Assembly (NCBI RefSeq): GCF_002865645.1
Contig: NW_020194685.1
Span: forward strand, 2,629,363 to 2,693,362
Origin: Hyaloscypha bicolor E
Lineage: Eukaryota > Ascomycota > Leotiomycetes > Helotiales > Hyaloscyphaceae
DNA length: 64,000 nt
Direction: 5' to 3'
Shown: piece by piece, positions 33,901 to 44,607 of the stretch
Position numbering within the stretch: position 1 is the first letter of the stretch
How the letters are laid out: the number at the start of each line of letters is the position of its first letter
Translations under genes and position numbers: made by a program
Notes under the pieces: generated by a model
Databases searched by the model: none
What the model was told of the DNA's origin: nothing
Seen by the model: the letters and a program-made list of their open reading frames with translations, nothing else

Positions 33901-34633
33901 CCTCGAGGAACTGAATGAGAAAGTCTATCCCTACCGCCGCAACGTCGCGGGCAGCATAACGCTGATCCTGTTCGCGGTCCACGAAGCGCTCACCACTAAA
34001 CTCCCACTCCCGCAATTCCTGCCTTCTGCTCGTCTCGCACATCTCCGCATGGTAAATCGTGTAAGAGAAGTTGTGCTCGCAGGTGGTACTGAGAAATTGG
34101 CGGATAGTGAAAGGAGCGAGATTGAAATGAGCATGGTGAAGCACGTTGTGCGGCAGAAATTCTTGAGTTGGAATGCGGCAAGCGCGGGGCAGATTGAGGT
34201 TATTGAGTATCTTGAGGAGTTGATTGATCTTGTGAAGTTGCTGGTGGGTGCTAATGAATTTCGGAGTGGGATGTTGACGAGGCCTACTTATCAAGAATAT
34301 GTCAACCGCATCGATCGTGGTGCTCGAGACGATGAAATGGGAAGAGAGGGAGGAGCGGATGTTATGGTGGGCGATGAGCAGAATGAGCAGAGGGATACGG
34401 TTCCGGATCCGCAAGTTAAGAAACGGAGGACGACGACGTTTTCGGGTGGGGAGAAGAAGCGAAGCGAGAATGAAGAGTTTGAGAGGCAGAAGAAAGAGAG
34501 TGAAGAGGAGCTGCCGAGGTCGCTGCAAAGGGTCAGGTCGAGGCGGATTGAGGAGATGAGTTTGCAGACGAGTCGCAGTCAGGAGGAGGACAGGAAGAAG
34601 AGGGAGGGGAAACGTGGTGATAAAGGAGTGTAA
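30986..34633 (+). CDS. Large membrane protein of the aromatic acid exporter / FUSC type (DUF2422 + DUF2421)
   Basis: One exon, 1215 residues from ATG 30986. The N-terminal part (about residues 35-230) holds a group of hydrophobic helices, e.g. TLATTIAIIIALLPAVV and LFIFVLLLVIVDVVSL, with GHPGRRFGQMAEAL between, as in ArAE_2_N (DUF2422). A cytosolic stretch of about 450 residues follows, rich in Lys/Glu, with a Lys-run (KNKRKKKKKKNKSK, about residue 420). A second helix set at residues about 710-870 (LKLTIAVFLVTWPAFL, TLRAVGTTIGCVWGYAA) is FUSC-like, and DUF2421-type helices follow to about 1120. The tail is highly charged. Relatives are predicted exporters of fusaric or hydroxycinnamic-type aromatic acids, or vacuolar/plasma-membrane proteins of unknown substrate. 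No internal stop or frameshift. Confidence 0.85.
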   Translation: MGLTSKAKKAPKDFLSWLERRADAIWSNLLTNHLWQRMLKNTLATTIAIIIALLPAVVRVYGKAAYLAPITTVFGHPGRRFGQMAEALVLAVSGSLVGIGWSSFGLYLSSLVYGHNPPAAYTIKGLFLVVALMVHGFLRSHTPRLFIFVLLLVIVDVVSLTSTATAVTKLGVTQLLYPILTASGVLLLVNTLVFPEFSSGFLGVTTIETLGETVGALRDAGKYFISISEGSEKKEDDKEDDTSSEALAHVPTLAEKPKEKPNGEEHPLLERIRKLFKKKNSAEDETRAIEAPKPEPVKLKSLTDQKAKLRTQLASCKAAQQECNFELAWAVLPPGDVKPISDTYMKKLVANTIALIGACESKYALMGDESGKRNEEAKEEPELKSAEAANIIPGDESSRPSTGVDGSHDESTNEKKNKNKRKKKKKKNKSKTRLEREIEDLELVKPKKEIQSGDVELLRYLVSRISKPLADLQEKIDRSVDVVTSCLAYCYDVPKLPSGARAPSGIELAEIDIRVDILTTAIAEFDKDSATALEGAASLRDLDHPQVDIMPRMETFLISSFLLNLRQAALRTLEMLNQSRILVEKRQARHDRRRLYAPQINWQKWLVSGGEEDALALPEQGRKDARTGKRDNNQEDGDSINSKERLLKKKDVESAPPTESQSQSPPPRRRTVKALSKKAEKGGLIHRLRNGLADAIEYLVGSDDLLYALKLTIAVFLVTWPAFLHQWNEWYSLNRGLWAALQLVLITEVAIGTSVMTFTLRAVGTTIGCVWGYAAYQAHNGNRVVCVVILVMGIIPSTYIQLGSKYIKAGMVSIISMSIVALATVDKTVLGTATENFLKRLIAFLIGGVVALIVEVAFLPVRARDRLVESLAASIRQINEMEACLAYGIEMQTNVDVHSTDVYARFERAKGKAQGALTAAETFLPFCANEPRLKGSFKGLALVYAEILYVLYAVVDRMDNMLHLRQEYGSSVLEELNEKVYPYRRNVAGSITLILFAVHEALTTKLPLPQFLPSARLAHLRMVNRVREVVLAGGTEKLADSERSEIEMSMVKHVVRQKFLSWNAASAGQIEVIEYLEELIDLVKLLVGANEFRSGMLTRPTYQEYVNRIDRGARDDEMGREGGADVMVGDEQNEQRDTVPDPQVKKRRTTTFSGGEKKRSENEEFERQKKESEEELPRSLQRVRSRRIEEMSLQTSRSQEEDRKKREGKRGDKGV

Positions 34634-34735
34634 GATGCGAAGATGCAAGTAATCTACAGCGTGTATTAATCCAAAAGTACAATTCAAAACTCCGAATGGA
34701 AAGTTCCAGCCTAGTTGGATCATTTCTTGACACCC

Positions 34736-34816
34736 TCAACGTCTCGCTTGCAACTTGGATTCTCGTTTCCAATGGCCAGTAAACATTATCACAAACGCCT
34801 TGATCTGCCAAGTGGC
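34736..34816 (-). pseudogene. Decayed duplicate of the 3' end of the adjacent small gene
   Basis: 81 bp that align without gaps to 34845-34925, the last 81 bp of the small gene next door. The translated pieces (ATWQIKAF.. versus ATQHIKAF..) share 12 of 26 residues and have the same stop position. Upstream of the aligned block the frame has a stop, so this copy alone cannot be translated. It is either a partial tandem duplication or a formerly alternative last exon. Confidence 0.6.
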
Positions 34817-34844
34817 CCAATCCCAAAATTAATCCACCCTTCCG

Positions 34845-35160
34845 TCAAAATCTAGCATGGAACTCCGTCGTTCTTGCTTGATGCCCATTGAACGCCCGAT
34901 CAAACGCCTTGATGTGCTGAGTGGCTCGATTCACATATTCCTCTACCGTTGTTCTGTGTCCTCGAGCGAGACGTTCCATCACATGCGGCATGTCATAGAC
35001 ACTTCTGTCCAGGGACATCGACGGCTCCGCCTGGGCTTCCTGACTGCGAATAAAAGTTAGAAGAATTACGCCGGTACCGGGGAGAGATTTTTGCGTACCT
35101 TGAGAAGGTCCTTTGATAGTAAAAGCCGGATGTCATGGTATAGGAAGAGCTCTCAGACAT
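34845..35160 (-). CDS. Small two-exon gene, 86-residue protein of unknown function
   Basis: Exons 35160-35099 and 35043-34845 join over a 55-bp intron (GTACGC donor, TTCGCAG acceptor) to 86 residues: MSESSSYTMTSGFYYQRTFSS, then QEAQAEPSMSLDRSVYDMPH and a helical Arg/His-rich C-terminus containing VEEYVNRATQHIKAFDRAF. Support: ATG start, phase-matched splice sites, a TATAAAA box on the minus strand at 35341-35335 (175 bp upstream of ATG), and a decayed copy of its 3' end next door, which shows the sequence was once under duplication. No signal peptide or membrane helix. I do not recognise the family. The C-terminal half is likely alpha-helical. Confidence 0.6.
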
Positions 35161-35334
35161 GGTTTGCTTCGGAGTTCGGGACGATGGGACGAGAGATCCT
35201 TGGCTCGGTTCAGATCTAGACTTTGGATTGATATAGACCGAGGTTGTCTTGGATCTAGGTTTGAAGTTACATGAGAATTTGACTGTGACCGAGGAAGAAG
35301 TGCGAAAAGAGCGGCAGCAAGTCGCTAGGGGTCA

Positions 35335-35341
35335 TTTTATA
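35335..35341 (-). promoter_or_regulatory. TATA box candidate for the small gene
   Basis: TATAAAA on the minus strand, 175 bp upstream of the ATG at 35160. It supports transcription of the 86-residue gene. Confidence 0.4.
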
Positions 35342-35958
35342 CAGCTCGTCACTATCCATTGAAAATCTCAAGTTCCAAATCCTCCAGTGTGAGGTTCATC
35401 ACGTTAGATTTGCACATTTGCGTCCACAGCACGACCTCCTCTCATTATTTAACTGAGCGTCGGTACATAGTCACGTGTGCAATATTCGAAGTTGAGAATT
35501 GCGCAGGCGTGCATTAATCCTTGTTCATTTTCAGCCTCACCAGCCTCCTTGTCGCCCCTCCGTACCTCCACACAACCCTCCCTTCGTCGTGCAAACGCAT
35601 ACACTTTGCAGAGCGTCTTCATCAACAGCAATACGGTGATGATATTTGCATTGTGTTGTACGAGTCAAGTCCAAACTAAAGTTGAAACGATCGGGTCCAA
35701 TCACCGAGGCGACAACAACCCACAGCCTCGTTCTGCAGTGTGTCCACTAACCCTGCAAGACTGTTGCAGAGAGCCTCGGGGACATTCCTTGCTGTTGTAA
35801 GTACTATTTTTGAACTCCTAAATACGACATTTATGTAATGGGGAAATCTATTACTGAAATAATGGTTCTCACAGTACCCTCAAGCTCGAATCTGAGCTTT
35901 GACGATTTGAAGTGGTATTCAACTCGACTATACAGAACGGCACCTCTTTACAGGCACA

Positions 35959-38900
35959 ATGGAAGAGTCGCAATCGTTCGCCCAAAACGGGTCTGCGGCT
36001 GCCACCCGTGTCATACTTCAATTGCCTCCTCAAAGCCGGCGAGACGGTCCCAGCGGCCAAGATGTTAGAGGCCATAAGAATCATTCTTCGCAAAACGACC
36101 CAGTACAGCAGAACATGAAGAATGTCATGGCGGAGCAACAACAAGAACAAGATAGCATAAGCATTACCCACCCCGGGACGTTGGAACTCCAGGTTGACCA
36201 TCACAACTATCCACAATATCTACCTGGCTACTCACAGCCGCCGTTTTCTATCTTGGGAGGACTAGCATCACCGCGTTGCCACCTTGGGCCTCCTGGAACA
36301 AGAAGCAGTCCGTTGTCTTCCCGACCCGGACGCCCAATACAGCAACAAATGAACATCAATCTTCCAGAAATTAACAGTTCATCTTTCACTTCTGCTTCTT
36401 ATTTCAATCCCCCGAATTCCCCTCGTCCTATGTTTCATAGTAAAAATTCGCAAGTTCCGATAAAATTGCTGGCACGGTCATACATGAATCGCCAGGGAAT
36501 ATTACGCGAGGGCAGACATTCTGGAAGTACAAATGGGTGCTCTGATATCGATGAAGTGCATGATAGTGTTGGTTTATCGACTTCAGATAGTTCGACGGTG
36601 ACCTCCTCGTGGAATTCGGAAGATTATATTCTTCCTTTCTTTGATACAACATCCGAGCCACAATTCAAGCCGTTGTCGGATGTAGATTCAGAGACTGCAT
36701 TGGCCGGACTTGCTTTGCCAGGTAGATATCTCTTCATTCAGCCCCGACTATCGTCTAGCTCTAAGATTGGCATCGGAACTTCTCAGAGCTCTGTCGAGTT
36801 TTACAGAGAATTTGTCTTCGTCTCTTCTCCGTATCAACCTCGAAGGCTAACAATTGTCTTAGTAAACGAATTGCATAAATTCCCAATGACATTTGACGAC
36901 TGTTCTCTAAGGTTTGCCAATCAACCATCTCACGAGTCCTTTCAAGCGACGCATCTAGCTCAGAACAAATATGGCGAGTCGCTTCTTACAGAAGAAGAAA
37001 TGGGGAGCTGGTACCAGCTCAGTTCTCCAATATCCTCGTCTGCTGCTCGGAATTTCTCCCAAGCTTCCAGAGCGGCGATAGCCATCGAACAGCGCAAGGC
37101 AAAGAAAATCGTTGAGAAGGCAGAGAGGCTCCCTTGCAGGAATTGCGGCAAATTCTTCCTCAATATAAAGGTTCGTCTGAATAAAATCTCAGCAGATAAC
37201 TGCGGGCTCAAATACTGATGAGAATTCAAGAGACATCTGCAGCAGGGGCATTGTGAGAACTTTTTGGGGGACGCAAGCCATATACGAGAGGTCCTTTCGC
37301 ATGTTGAAGGTGTCCATTCCTCACCCGGAACCGAAAGTCAACGGCAAAATCTAATTTTCAATGAACATACCTTTCCGTGCAACCCCGAGCACGCTTTCTG
37401 GGATCGACGTCCGAGGAGCTGGAGCTCTGTCAAGTTAAGAGCAGCACAACTGAGCCTGGATATGATGACCGATGGGCAGTACAAGGAGTGCGCAGCCAAA
37501 ATCAACGCACTCGTAGGTCAGGATATTCTCATTTCCTGAACATCCTTATATTATCATGCCCTTCTTTTCCTAAATATTAGATTCTGACTCTGCTTATAGA
37601 TGTGAGACCAATTGACCTCGAAGTCGCTGATTGCATTATACGCGATTTCCACCGAAGTATTCAGATGCGCACGGATGATGATGCCCTACTAGAGATGACA
37701 GCGAAGGAGAGGGCATTGATGGCAGAGAAGAGAAAAGAGGCAGATATATCCGAGAAACAAGCAACGGACGCGACTGCCCACCCTCCAGTTAAAGAGATCG
37801 CTGTTTCTGCTGATAGAGAAGGAGTGCCAGCATTGGTTCGCGAAGAAGCATACCCCACGTCCGCTAAATCTCGCTCTCAAAGCCTGGTGTCCCCAACCAG
37901 CGAATATAGCAACGCCATGCAACTGCCTCTAGACTTGCCTCATGTCTCTCCCACCAGAAACAACACTCTTTCATCCTTCACAGAAGACGATACGGACTGG
38001 GGCGAAGATGAAATCACTGGAAGCCTCCAAGACCTCCACTTTGCCGATTTTTCGGCCTTTTCGCAAGAAAGCTTATTTTCCCAAGATCAAATGAATGAAA
38101 CCCTGATGCGGCCCGTATTTTCACCAATGAAAGAAGAGCTGATTGATAGAATCATGAAGGAATTTTGGGCAATTTTTGATCAGGAGAGCGGAACGATCCT
38201 GTAAGTTTTAAATGCTGCCTCTTTCTAAATATATTATATGATGCGGTCTCGCTCACAGATGCTTGAGTGGAAATCCCAGTCCTGGTACCGGCTCAATGGA
38301 CGCAGACGAAAACCTAAACGATAATAAGCAGACAGCTTCTGAAGGGGGAGAAGATTCAACACAAAATACAGGCTCCAACTCGTTCAGCACGACGAATAAC
38401 AACAGCCAGAAGTATCCCCGGAGTGTGCTTGGACGGCACAGCAGGGAAGGCGAAGATGATGATCAAGACAATGGGGATGGCAGAAGCCCGAAAAAGCCTA
38501 AAACGTTCGTATCTCCGTGTCAAACCCAAGACGGCAACACCAAATTCGCGTGTCCTTATCGGAAGAGAGACCCTCGGAAATATTGCGTGCAGCATTGGCG
38601 CTCTTGCGCCTTAACCCCGCTAGATACTGTTGCTCGGGTTAAGTAAGAAACCGTAACATTTTCTCACGTTTGCAGGACTGAACTACCGCAGGGCCCATTT
38701 GTACAAGTATCACCGTATATTTCCTTGTCAACGATGCCAGAAACTCTTTAAAGACCCAGACGCAGTAACATTGCATGCCCAAACCCCCGAAGGATGCGAA
38801 GTCAGACATATCGAGCACACTGATGGGGTGACCCCTAAAATCGCCGAGAAGCTTCGAAGCAAGAAAAAAGCACGAGACCAAACCGAAGCAGAAAGATGGC

Positions 38901-39872
38901 GGGATATATATGAATTACTGTTTCCCAACGAGATGACACCCAGCCCCTGTAAGTCCCTTTCACCTGAATGTCAATAAAGTAACACTGTTTCGGCGAGCTA
39001 TGAAGAGGCGATCGACAGACCATCGTGAAATTGAAATCTCTCTGCAACTGAGAGCTTGTGCTAACTGCCCCACCATAGACTTTGAGACTGTTCAAGAAGA
39101 TACTGCTCTGTCCCCTGATTCGCGACAACTGGCCGACTATGATGAATACTACCGCCGAGAATTACCACGGGCCGTGAGAGCCGCACTAGAGGAAAGCATC
39201 CAGAACCAGTCACAACCTATCGAAGAGAACTTGAGAAATAGATTTATGGACATCGTCAGAGATTGCCAGGATTTGATATCAACAAGATATCGATCTTCAG
39301 GAGGAAGAGCGACTGCTACACCTTCGATAAATCCTACAAGTCCAGACTTTCCAATGATATCAATGAGAGAGACGAGAAACGACATGTCCTTGACCGCGAA
39401 CGGAACAGCTGAGCTTTCCTTCGGGCGCATTACTCCTCCCTTCTTCCACCCTCCGTCACCTCAATCTCATTTACGGTCCCGCCTGGAGGTTTCTGACCTG
39501 CAAAATAACGCCTCGAAAGCTCCTGATGGCAAGGACCCATCTGATTCTGGTTACAGCAGCAACACTTCTGGCCTTCAATCACGGCATCCCTCGTCATTTC
39601 ACAACACAATCGACAGTGCTTCTCTGTCAACCTCTCAGTCTCATGTTGCGTCTTCCGAGTCATTTTCAGCTAACGCAGAAAGCACCTGGAATTTGGACGA
39701 TGGACTGTTTGGTATGAATCCAGACAACGATGTTATGAATGAGGATGACACCAGCGCATTCAACCAATCTTGGGCGGACTTTAAAGCTCAATCTGCGGAG
39801 GGAAATGCTTGGAACCTCTACATGAGTAATTCGGAGGTGGAAGACCCCTTTTCTTCAGATCAACCGCTTTAA
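35959..39872 (+). CDS. Large C2H2-like zinc-finger protein, fungal-specific
   Basis: Six exons, 35959-37170, 37231-37516, 37600-38200, 38259-38642, 38692-38948 and 39079-39872, give 1177 residues. Residues 1-390 are mostly disordered. A first zinc-like motif straddles intron 1: C393-x2-C396-x9-H406-x4-H411 (LPCRNCGKFFLNIK|RHLQQGHC). A conserved block in exons 4-5 reads FACPYRKRDPRKYCVQHWRSCAL and TVARVKAHLYKYHRIFPCQRC, then a Cys/His tail through TLHAQTPEGCEVRH, as in a fungal family with a CPYRKxD motif. GVTPKIAEKLRSKKKA and WRDIYELLFPNE follow, then PSPYFETVQED. The rest is Ser-rich and acidic. Molecular role is unknown: probably nuclear, nucleic-acid or protein binding. Intron 5 is 130 bp, the others 49-83 bp. 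Confidence 0.82.
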
Positions 39873-40756
39873 TCTGCGATGCATTCAGGACAATTCGTCT
39901 CATTTCAGTGTTCCAGAACCTTATCATTCACATGTTTCAACGACATGATTTTGGCAGAGGATTGGTAGGGATGGATAAAGGAGAATGGAGGGTTAAGGGG
40001 AGGTTATTGTGGAATTGGGTGATATCGGAATGGGGAAAAAGTGAGCGTTTGCAGCACAATATTGTTTAGCCTCCTTTCGCGCAATCTCGGTTTCTCTAAT
40101 GAAATTTTCTTCCAAGATCCTTCAATCTTGAAGGGTTTCTCTTTGCGTGGACTAAAGAAAGTCTCGCTTACCCCTCTATCCATGGAAAACACTCCATATT
40201 TTCTGAACGAGGAAACGGATTATGATCGAGAAGAAAGGGATAAGGAAAATTCAGGTAGTTCTTGGGAAGGATGTTTTCCTCGCGTTTAAGGAGTCAATCG
40301 TTTATGGAGGGGGGGGGGGAATTTCGAAGTGTTAGCAAAGCAATTGAGTAGAGTGCAAAATTAGCTTTCTGAACTCAGCTGCGTCGACTGTGATTCTAAA
40401 TGCAGGGCGGGCTAAATTGCTTAGACGTGCTAGTCACAGTATTCCAGTTTTCACTTGCAGTTGTTAAGAGCGATTCGGACAGCAAAGAACATGAATCCTC
40501 GTCCTGGTGATTTTCACGTATGATGTTCCTTCGGACCTCGGACATTCTGAACAATGAAGTGCTGGCGGCTGGGGCCCACATGGCCCCCCTATTCTCGCAC
40601 GGATCATTCTGCGATCAATCTTCGCGACAGTCACCGGACTTCGCGAATCTCGAAAGGCCGAGCCTGGCCATCGTGGTCTGACGCGTGCAATCCTTCGAGG
40701 ATATATTCACAACTACTTACCCCTCCCATCCCGCATTCTGAACTAAAATATCTCCG
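39873..40756. other. Intergenic region
   Basis: 3' flank of the zinc-finger gene and promoter of the metaxin-like gene. A poly-G run (about 40310-40319) lies here. No gene recognised. Confidence 0.4.
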
Positions 40757-41613
40757 ATGGAAGCCACTTCAAAATCAAGCGACCTCGACATCGCCCTCTT
40801 CCGGGGATGGAAGCAAAATGGCGTCTACGTATGGTCTCCATTCGTCACTAAACTCGAGCTCCGCCTCCGTCTCGCAGGCATAAGATACACCACAGAAGCA
40901 GGCAACCCGCGAACAGCACCAACTGGAAAGATCCCCTACATCTCAATCGCATCCAAAACCGAGCCTTCTTCGCCCCCGCTCACAATCGGCGACTCGTCCC
41001 TCATCGCCCAACATTTTGTCACCGCCGGCCTCATGCAAGACCTGAACGCGAACTTGAGTGGAACCGAGAAAGCGGTGGATCTCGCAATGCAGGCTTTGTT
41101 CGAGGATAAGTTGTATTTTTTCAACATGCGGGAACGTTGGATTGATAATTTCTACGTGCAGAGGGACCAGGTGCTTGAAGATGCGCCGTGGCTGGTGCGG
41201 TGGCTTGTGGGGGGGATGATTTATCGGAGTCACGTGAAGACGCTTCATGGGCAGGGCACGGGACGGTTCTCAGCGGCGGAGGCGAGGGGGTTCAGTCGCG
41301 AGATTTGGGCGAGTTTGAATGGGATGTTGGGGGAGAGTAGGAAGAAGAAGCCGTCTTCGGAGGGGAAAGAATGTTTCTGGTGTTTGGGTGGGGAGGGGCC
41401 GACGAGTTGTGATGCGGCGGTGTTCGGGTTTGTTAGTTCGGCGTTGGTTGCGGAGAGGTGAGTGGGTTGTGAGATTGTTGTTGGAGAGGGAACGTGCTGA
41501 TGATTTTTAGTTCTCCGGAGTCAAGGCTACTAGTCAAGTCTTTGGACGCGGTGACGGACTACGCCAATAGGATTCACGAGAAGTATTTCCCGGATTATGA
41601 AAAATGGACTTGA
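40757..41613 (+). CDS. Metaxin/FAXC-like protein with glutathione S-transferase fold
   Basis: Two exons, 40757-41457 and 41511-41613 (53-bp intron), give 267 residues. The N-terminal thioredoxin-like part (DIALFRGWKQNGVYVWSPFVTKLELRLRLAGIRY, then GNPRTAPTGKIPYISI and GDSSLIAQHFV) and the helical C-terminal part (NFYVQRDQVLEDAPWLVRW, GEGPTSCDAAVFGFVSSALV) match the GST_N_4/FAXC-like group of fungal GST-fold proteins. The TGKIPYI cis-Pro segment and GDSSLI are the GST N-domain hallmarks. The Ser/Cys catalytic positions are not clear, so it may be a non-enzymatic member or have an unusual substrate. No targeting signal. Confidence 0.82.
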
Positions 41614-43159
41614 AGGCAGCTTCTTTGTGGTGTTGACTGTTGAGAGACTGCGGGTTTGGAGAAATCTTTAACTGCCGTCGAATGACATGTGAGATGCATG
41701 GACTTTGTGTAACCGGAACATCTCACCAGAGTCCGTTAAGCTATTGATTCCCCGAGGCTATGTTCAGTCACTTGACCAGTTACCAACTGGTACCGAGCTG
41801 GCGGAAACGAGGATGGGTGGACAAGTTCCAGGAGAGGAGCCCCATCGCATTTATCGTCGCGCTTTTTCATCCAATATCTCGCACGAGCACCACAAGGTCT
41901 GCCCCGTTATTTTTGATAATCGTGGACATGCCCAAAGCTCAAGGCCCCAAGGAGGATAGTAGCATGGCTTCTTCCGTCAATACAGTACCTGGGGGAATGA
42001 ATCCCCCCTACTGATTAATCAGACATTGTTGTTGCCGATCACTTAATCGAGGCTCCGCTTGAGGATCTCTTCTCCAGTTTGGCATCTTGCAATCAAAAAT
42101 GGACAGCCTCAAACCCCACATGATCCCCAAAACGGTACGCGGAAATGTGTGTCAAGGTTCAGGTTCTTGGTAAATCTGTGCCACCTCGGGAATCTCCATC
42201 CTCTGTCCCGTCTGGCGGCCTCCTGCACCCGACACTACTCCATATGAGGCGTCTCCCTCTGGCTCAGCCGCTGCCACCATCACGGAAAAAATGCCGTTGT
42301 GATCCGGGCCACACAGAAGCTTGGGCAATCCATCGTGATCAGAGCGCCCTGGGAGCACAAAGGCTTTCGATAGGATTGCCGAGTTAATGCACGGATTCAG
42401 TGCTGGCCCGCTCCCTTGTGGCACATCGCTAAGCACTGTAGAAAAGCACTTTCAGGGCTGTTCCTCGATCGATGCATCTGAATGAATCCCGAAAAAAAAA
42501 AAAAAAAATGATGTTGGATCTCATTCTGCAACGCCCTGGTTGTCTTTAGAACGCACACGGCCTGTGCACACACATGTTGGCTTTCTCTCAGGGGACTTTC
42601 GGAGCGAAGAGCCCTCTATTGGCGAGTCCCCCTGAGCCTTCACCCGCGGGCCGCGTCCCACCCCACCTGTTTTCCCTGGTTGAATCTTACTTTTCGACTC
42701 CAAGGCCATCCCGCTCTTCACTTTATTATTGCAAAAATTGGTCATGGGTGAAGGGGGTGACTCGATGCACCCCTGCATGCCACACCTTGCCGATCCATTC
42801 CCCGACACGTCAAACACACATGGGCGCGGCGAGCCGCTCTCTGCTCCGCATAACTGTCACAAGATGGCTGAGTTGTTTTGGCCGTTGTGGCTTTCACTGA
42901 CAGCCCTGATTTGGGGACCGTCCCGACTGGGCTGGGATTGGGCTCGCAGACGGCTGGTATCAATGTGGTTCCGCCTATATCGTATGTGTTAAGGTCTCCT
43001 GCCAACACGGCTCCGCGATATCTGGTGGTCTTGGATGATAGGGCTACCTAAGTTGGGATTGCTTCACCCTTATACCGACGATTGCGTTGGATCCTTTCGT
43101 TATGTGAACTGCACGTCTCTGTCCACGCATTCATTTCTTCATCCGTGTTTTTAGGAACA
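41614..43159. other. Intergenic region
   Basis: About 1.5 kb with no convincing gene. It holds an A-rich run of about 17 bases (42492-42508). Confidence 0.4.
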
Positions 43160-44524
43160 ATGACGTCCACGCCGGGTGGCTTTGAGATTCCTCCTTCGTT
43201 GCTGCCATATCTACTTCACGAGAAGACAGACGACAGCACCCTCCAACCCCTGCTCCTCAAAGTCAACATCGTATTTGTGATTGTTGTCATTTTTGCAACG
43301 AGCTTGCGATTCACAGTTCGATTTCGAATGCTCCGCTCTGCAGGACTAGATGACAGTATGTGATTCCTCGTCTGAAACTAAGCGCTTCAACACCGATCAG
43401 TTGGTGGCTGATACTTCACAGTACTCATGATCTTAGCCTTAGTATTTGCCCTCCTTCTTTCGGTAGCTTGCCTTGTAGGAGAACACTATGGGCTCGGAAA
43501 ACACATTTGGAATCTAAACAGCAACCTCCTTGAACTTGCTTATGACGTTGGCCGAGTCACGAAAGCTCTTTACGGCTGCTACCTCGCATACTCGACCTCT
43601 ATCACTTTCTGTAAACTCTCCATCATCGCCACTTACACGAGGATCTTCCCAAATGGAGCTCTACGATATAGCATCTACGCGATTGGAGTCGTGGTTATCA
43701 TTTTCTGGATCACATCCGTCTTTTGCATCATCTTCACGTGTGTACCAGTAGAAGCAGCGTGGGACTATAGTATCACGGACGCGAGGTGCATCCATATTCT
43801 TGATTACTTCTATACCTGCGCTGGGGTGAATATCGCTACAGATCTCCTGCTTTGTTTCCTCCCCCTTCCAACCATCTGGAAGTTGCAGATGCCAAAGGCG
43901 CAGCGCATCGTTGTCTGCATCATATTCGGCATGGGAACTTTGTACGCCACATCCCCCCCTTCCTACTTATCCGACTAACAGCAGCTCCCAGTGCATGCGT
44001 AGCAACAATCCTCCGACTCACCCAACTCGTCCACCTCAACGGTATCGACGTGCCATGTTAGCCCCCTCTTCCCCACCCTTTTCGTCCCGCAGATCTAACC
44101 CCAAACCAAAGACCAATCAATAGGCTCCCTAAACTGGTCCCTAATTGAAGTCGGCACGGGCATCGTGTGCGCCTCCATCTCCTCTCTCCGCCCCCTCGCA
44201 ACTCGCTACCTCCCGCGGGCATTCGCGCACTTCACACAGCACACTTTGGACCTACCGTCTCTCCACCTTAACAACACTGCTACATCTACATCTGCGATCA
44301 CGAGCAAAGGCGCACCCCAGACGGCGAAGCGGAGTATGACCGATAGTAGCATATATGTGGAGCGGAGTTTTGACGTCACGGAGATGGATACGTTAGAGAA
44401 TGGAGAGGTGAAGAAGGATGGGGAAGAGCCGGAGAGGGTCCATCGTGAAGTTTGGACGGAGGAGTCAAGAGGATCAAGTCAGGAGGTGCTGGTCAGGGAT
44501 TTTGAGCCGGCCATTGCGAGGTAA
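43160..44524 (+). CDS. Fungal rhodopsin-domain (PTH11-related) seven-helix membrane protein
   Basis: Four exons, 43160-43355, 43422-43941, 43992-44056 and 44124-44524, give 393 residues. The first helix (VNIVFVIVVIFATSLRFTVRFR) and those of exon 2 (MILALVFALLLSVACLVG, YSIYAIGVVVIIFWITSVFCIIFTC, TCAGVNIATDLLLCFLPLPTIW) give seven helices typical of PF20684. The family signature GMGTFACVATILRLTQL spans the exon 2/3 splice, and NWSLIEVGTGIVCASISSLRPL is in exon 4. The cytoplasmic tail of about 105 residues is Ser/Thr/Glu rich. Such proteins are plasma-membrane receptors or sensors; some are required for host sensing in pathogens. The acceptors were chosen to restore CVATILRL and SLNWS exactly. 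Confidence 0.85.
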
Positions 44525-44577
44525 TGCGTTTTTGGGTTATAATTGGATTGGAATAGAAACACAAAAGCCTCGGGGCC

Positions 44578-44607
44578 ATGTTCATGTTCATGTTCATGTT
44601 CATGTTC
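44578..44607. repeat. Hexanucleotide microsatellite (ATGTTC)5
   Basis: Five perfect copies of ATGTTC, just downstream of the rhodopsin-domain gene stop (44524). Confidence 0.95.
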
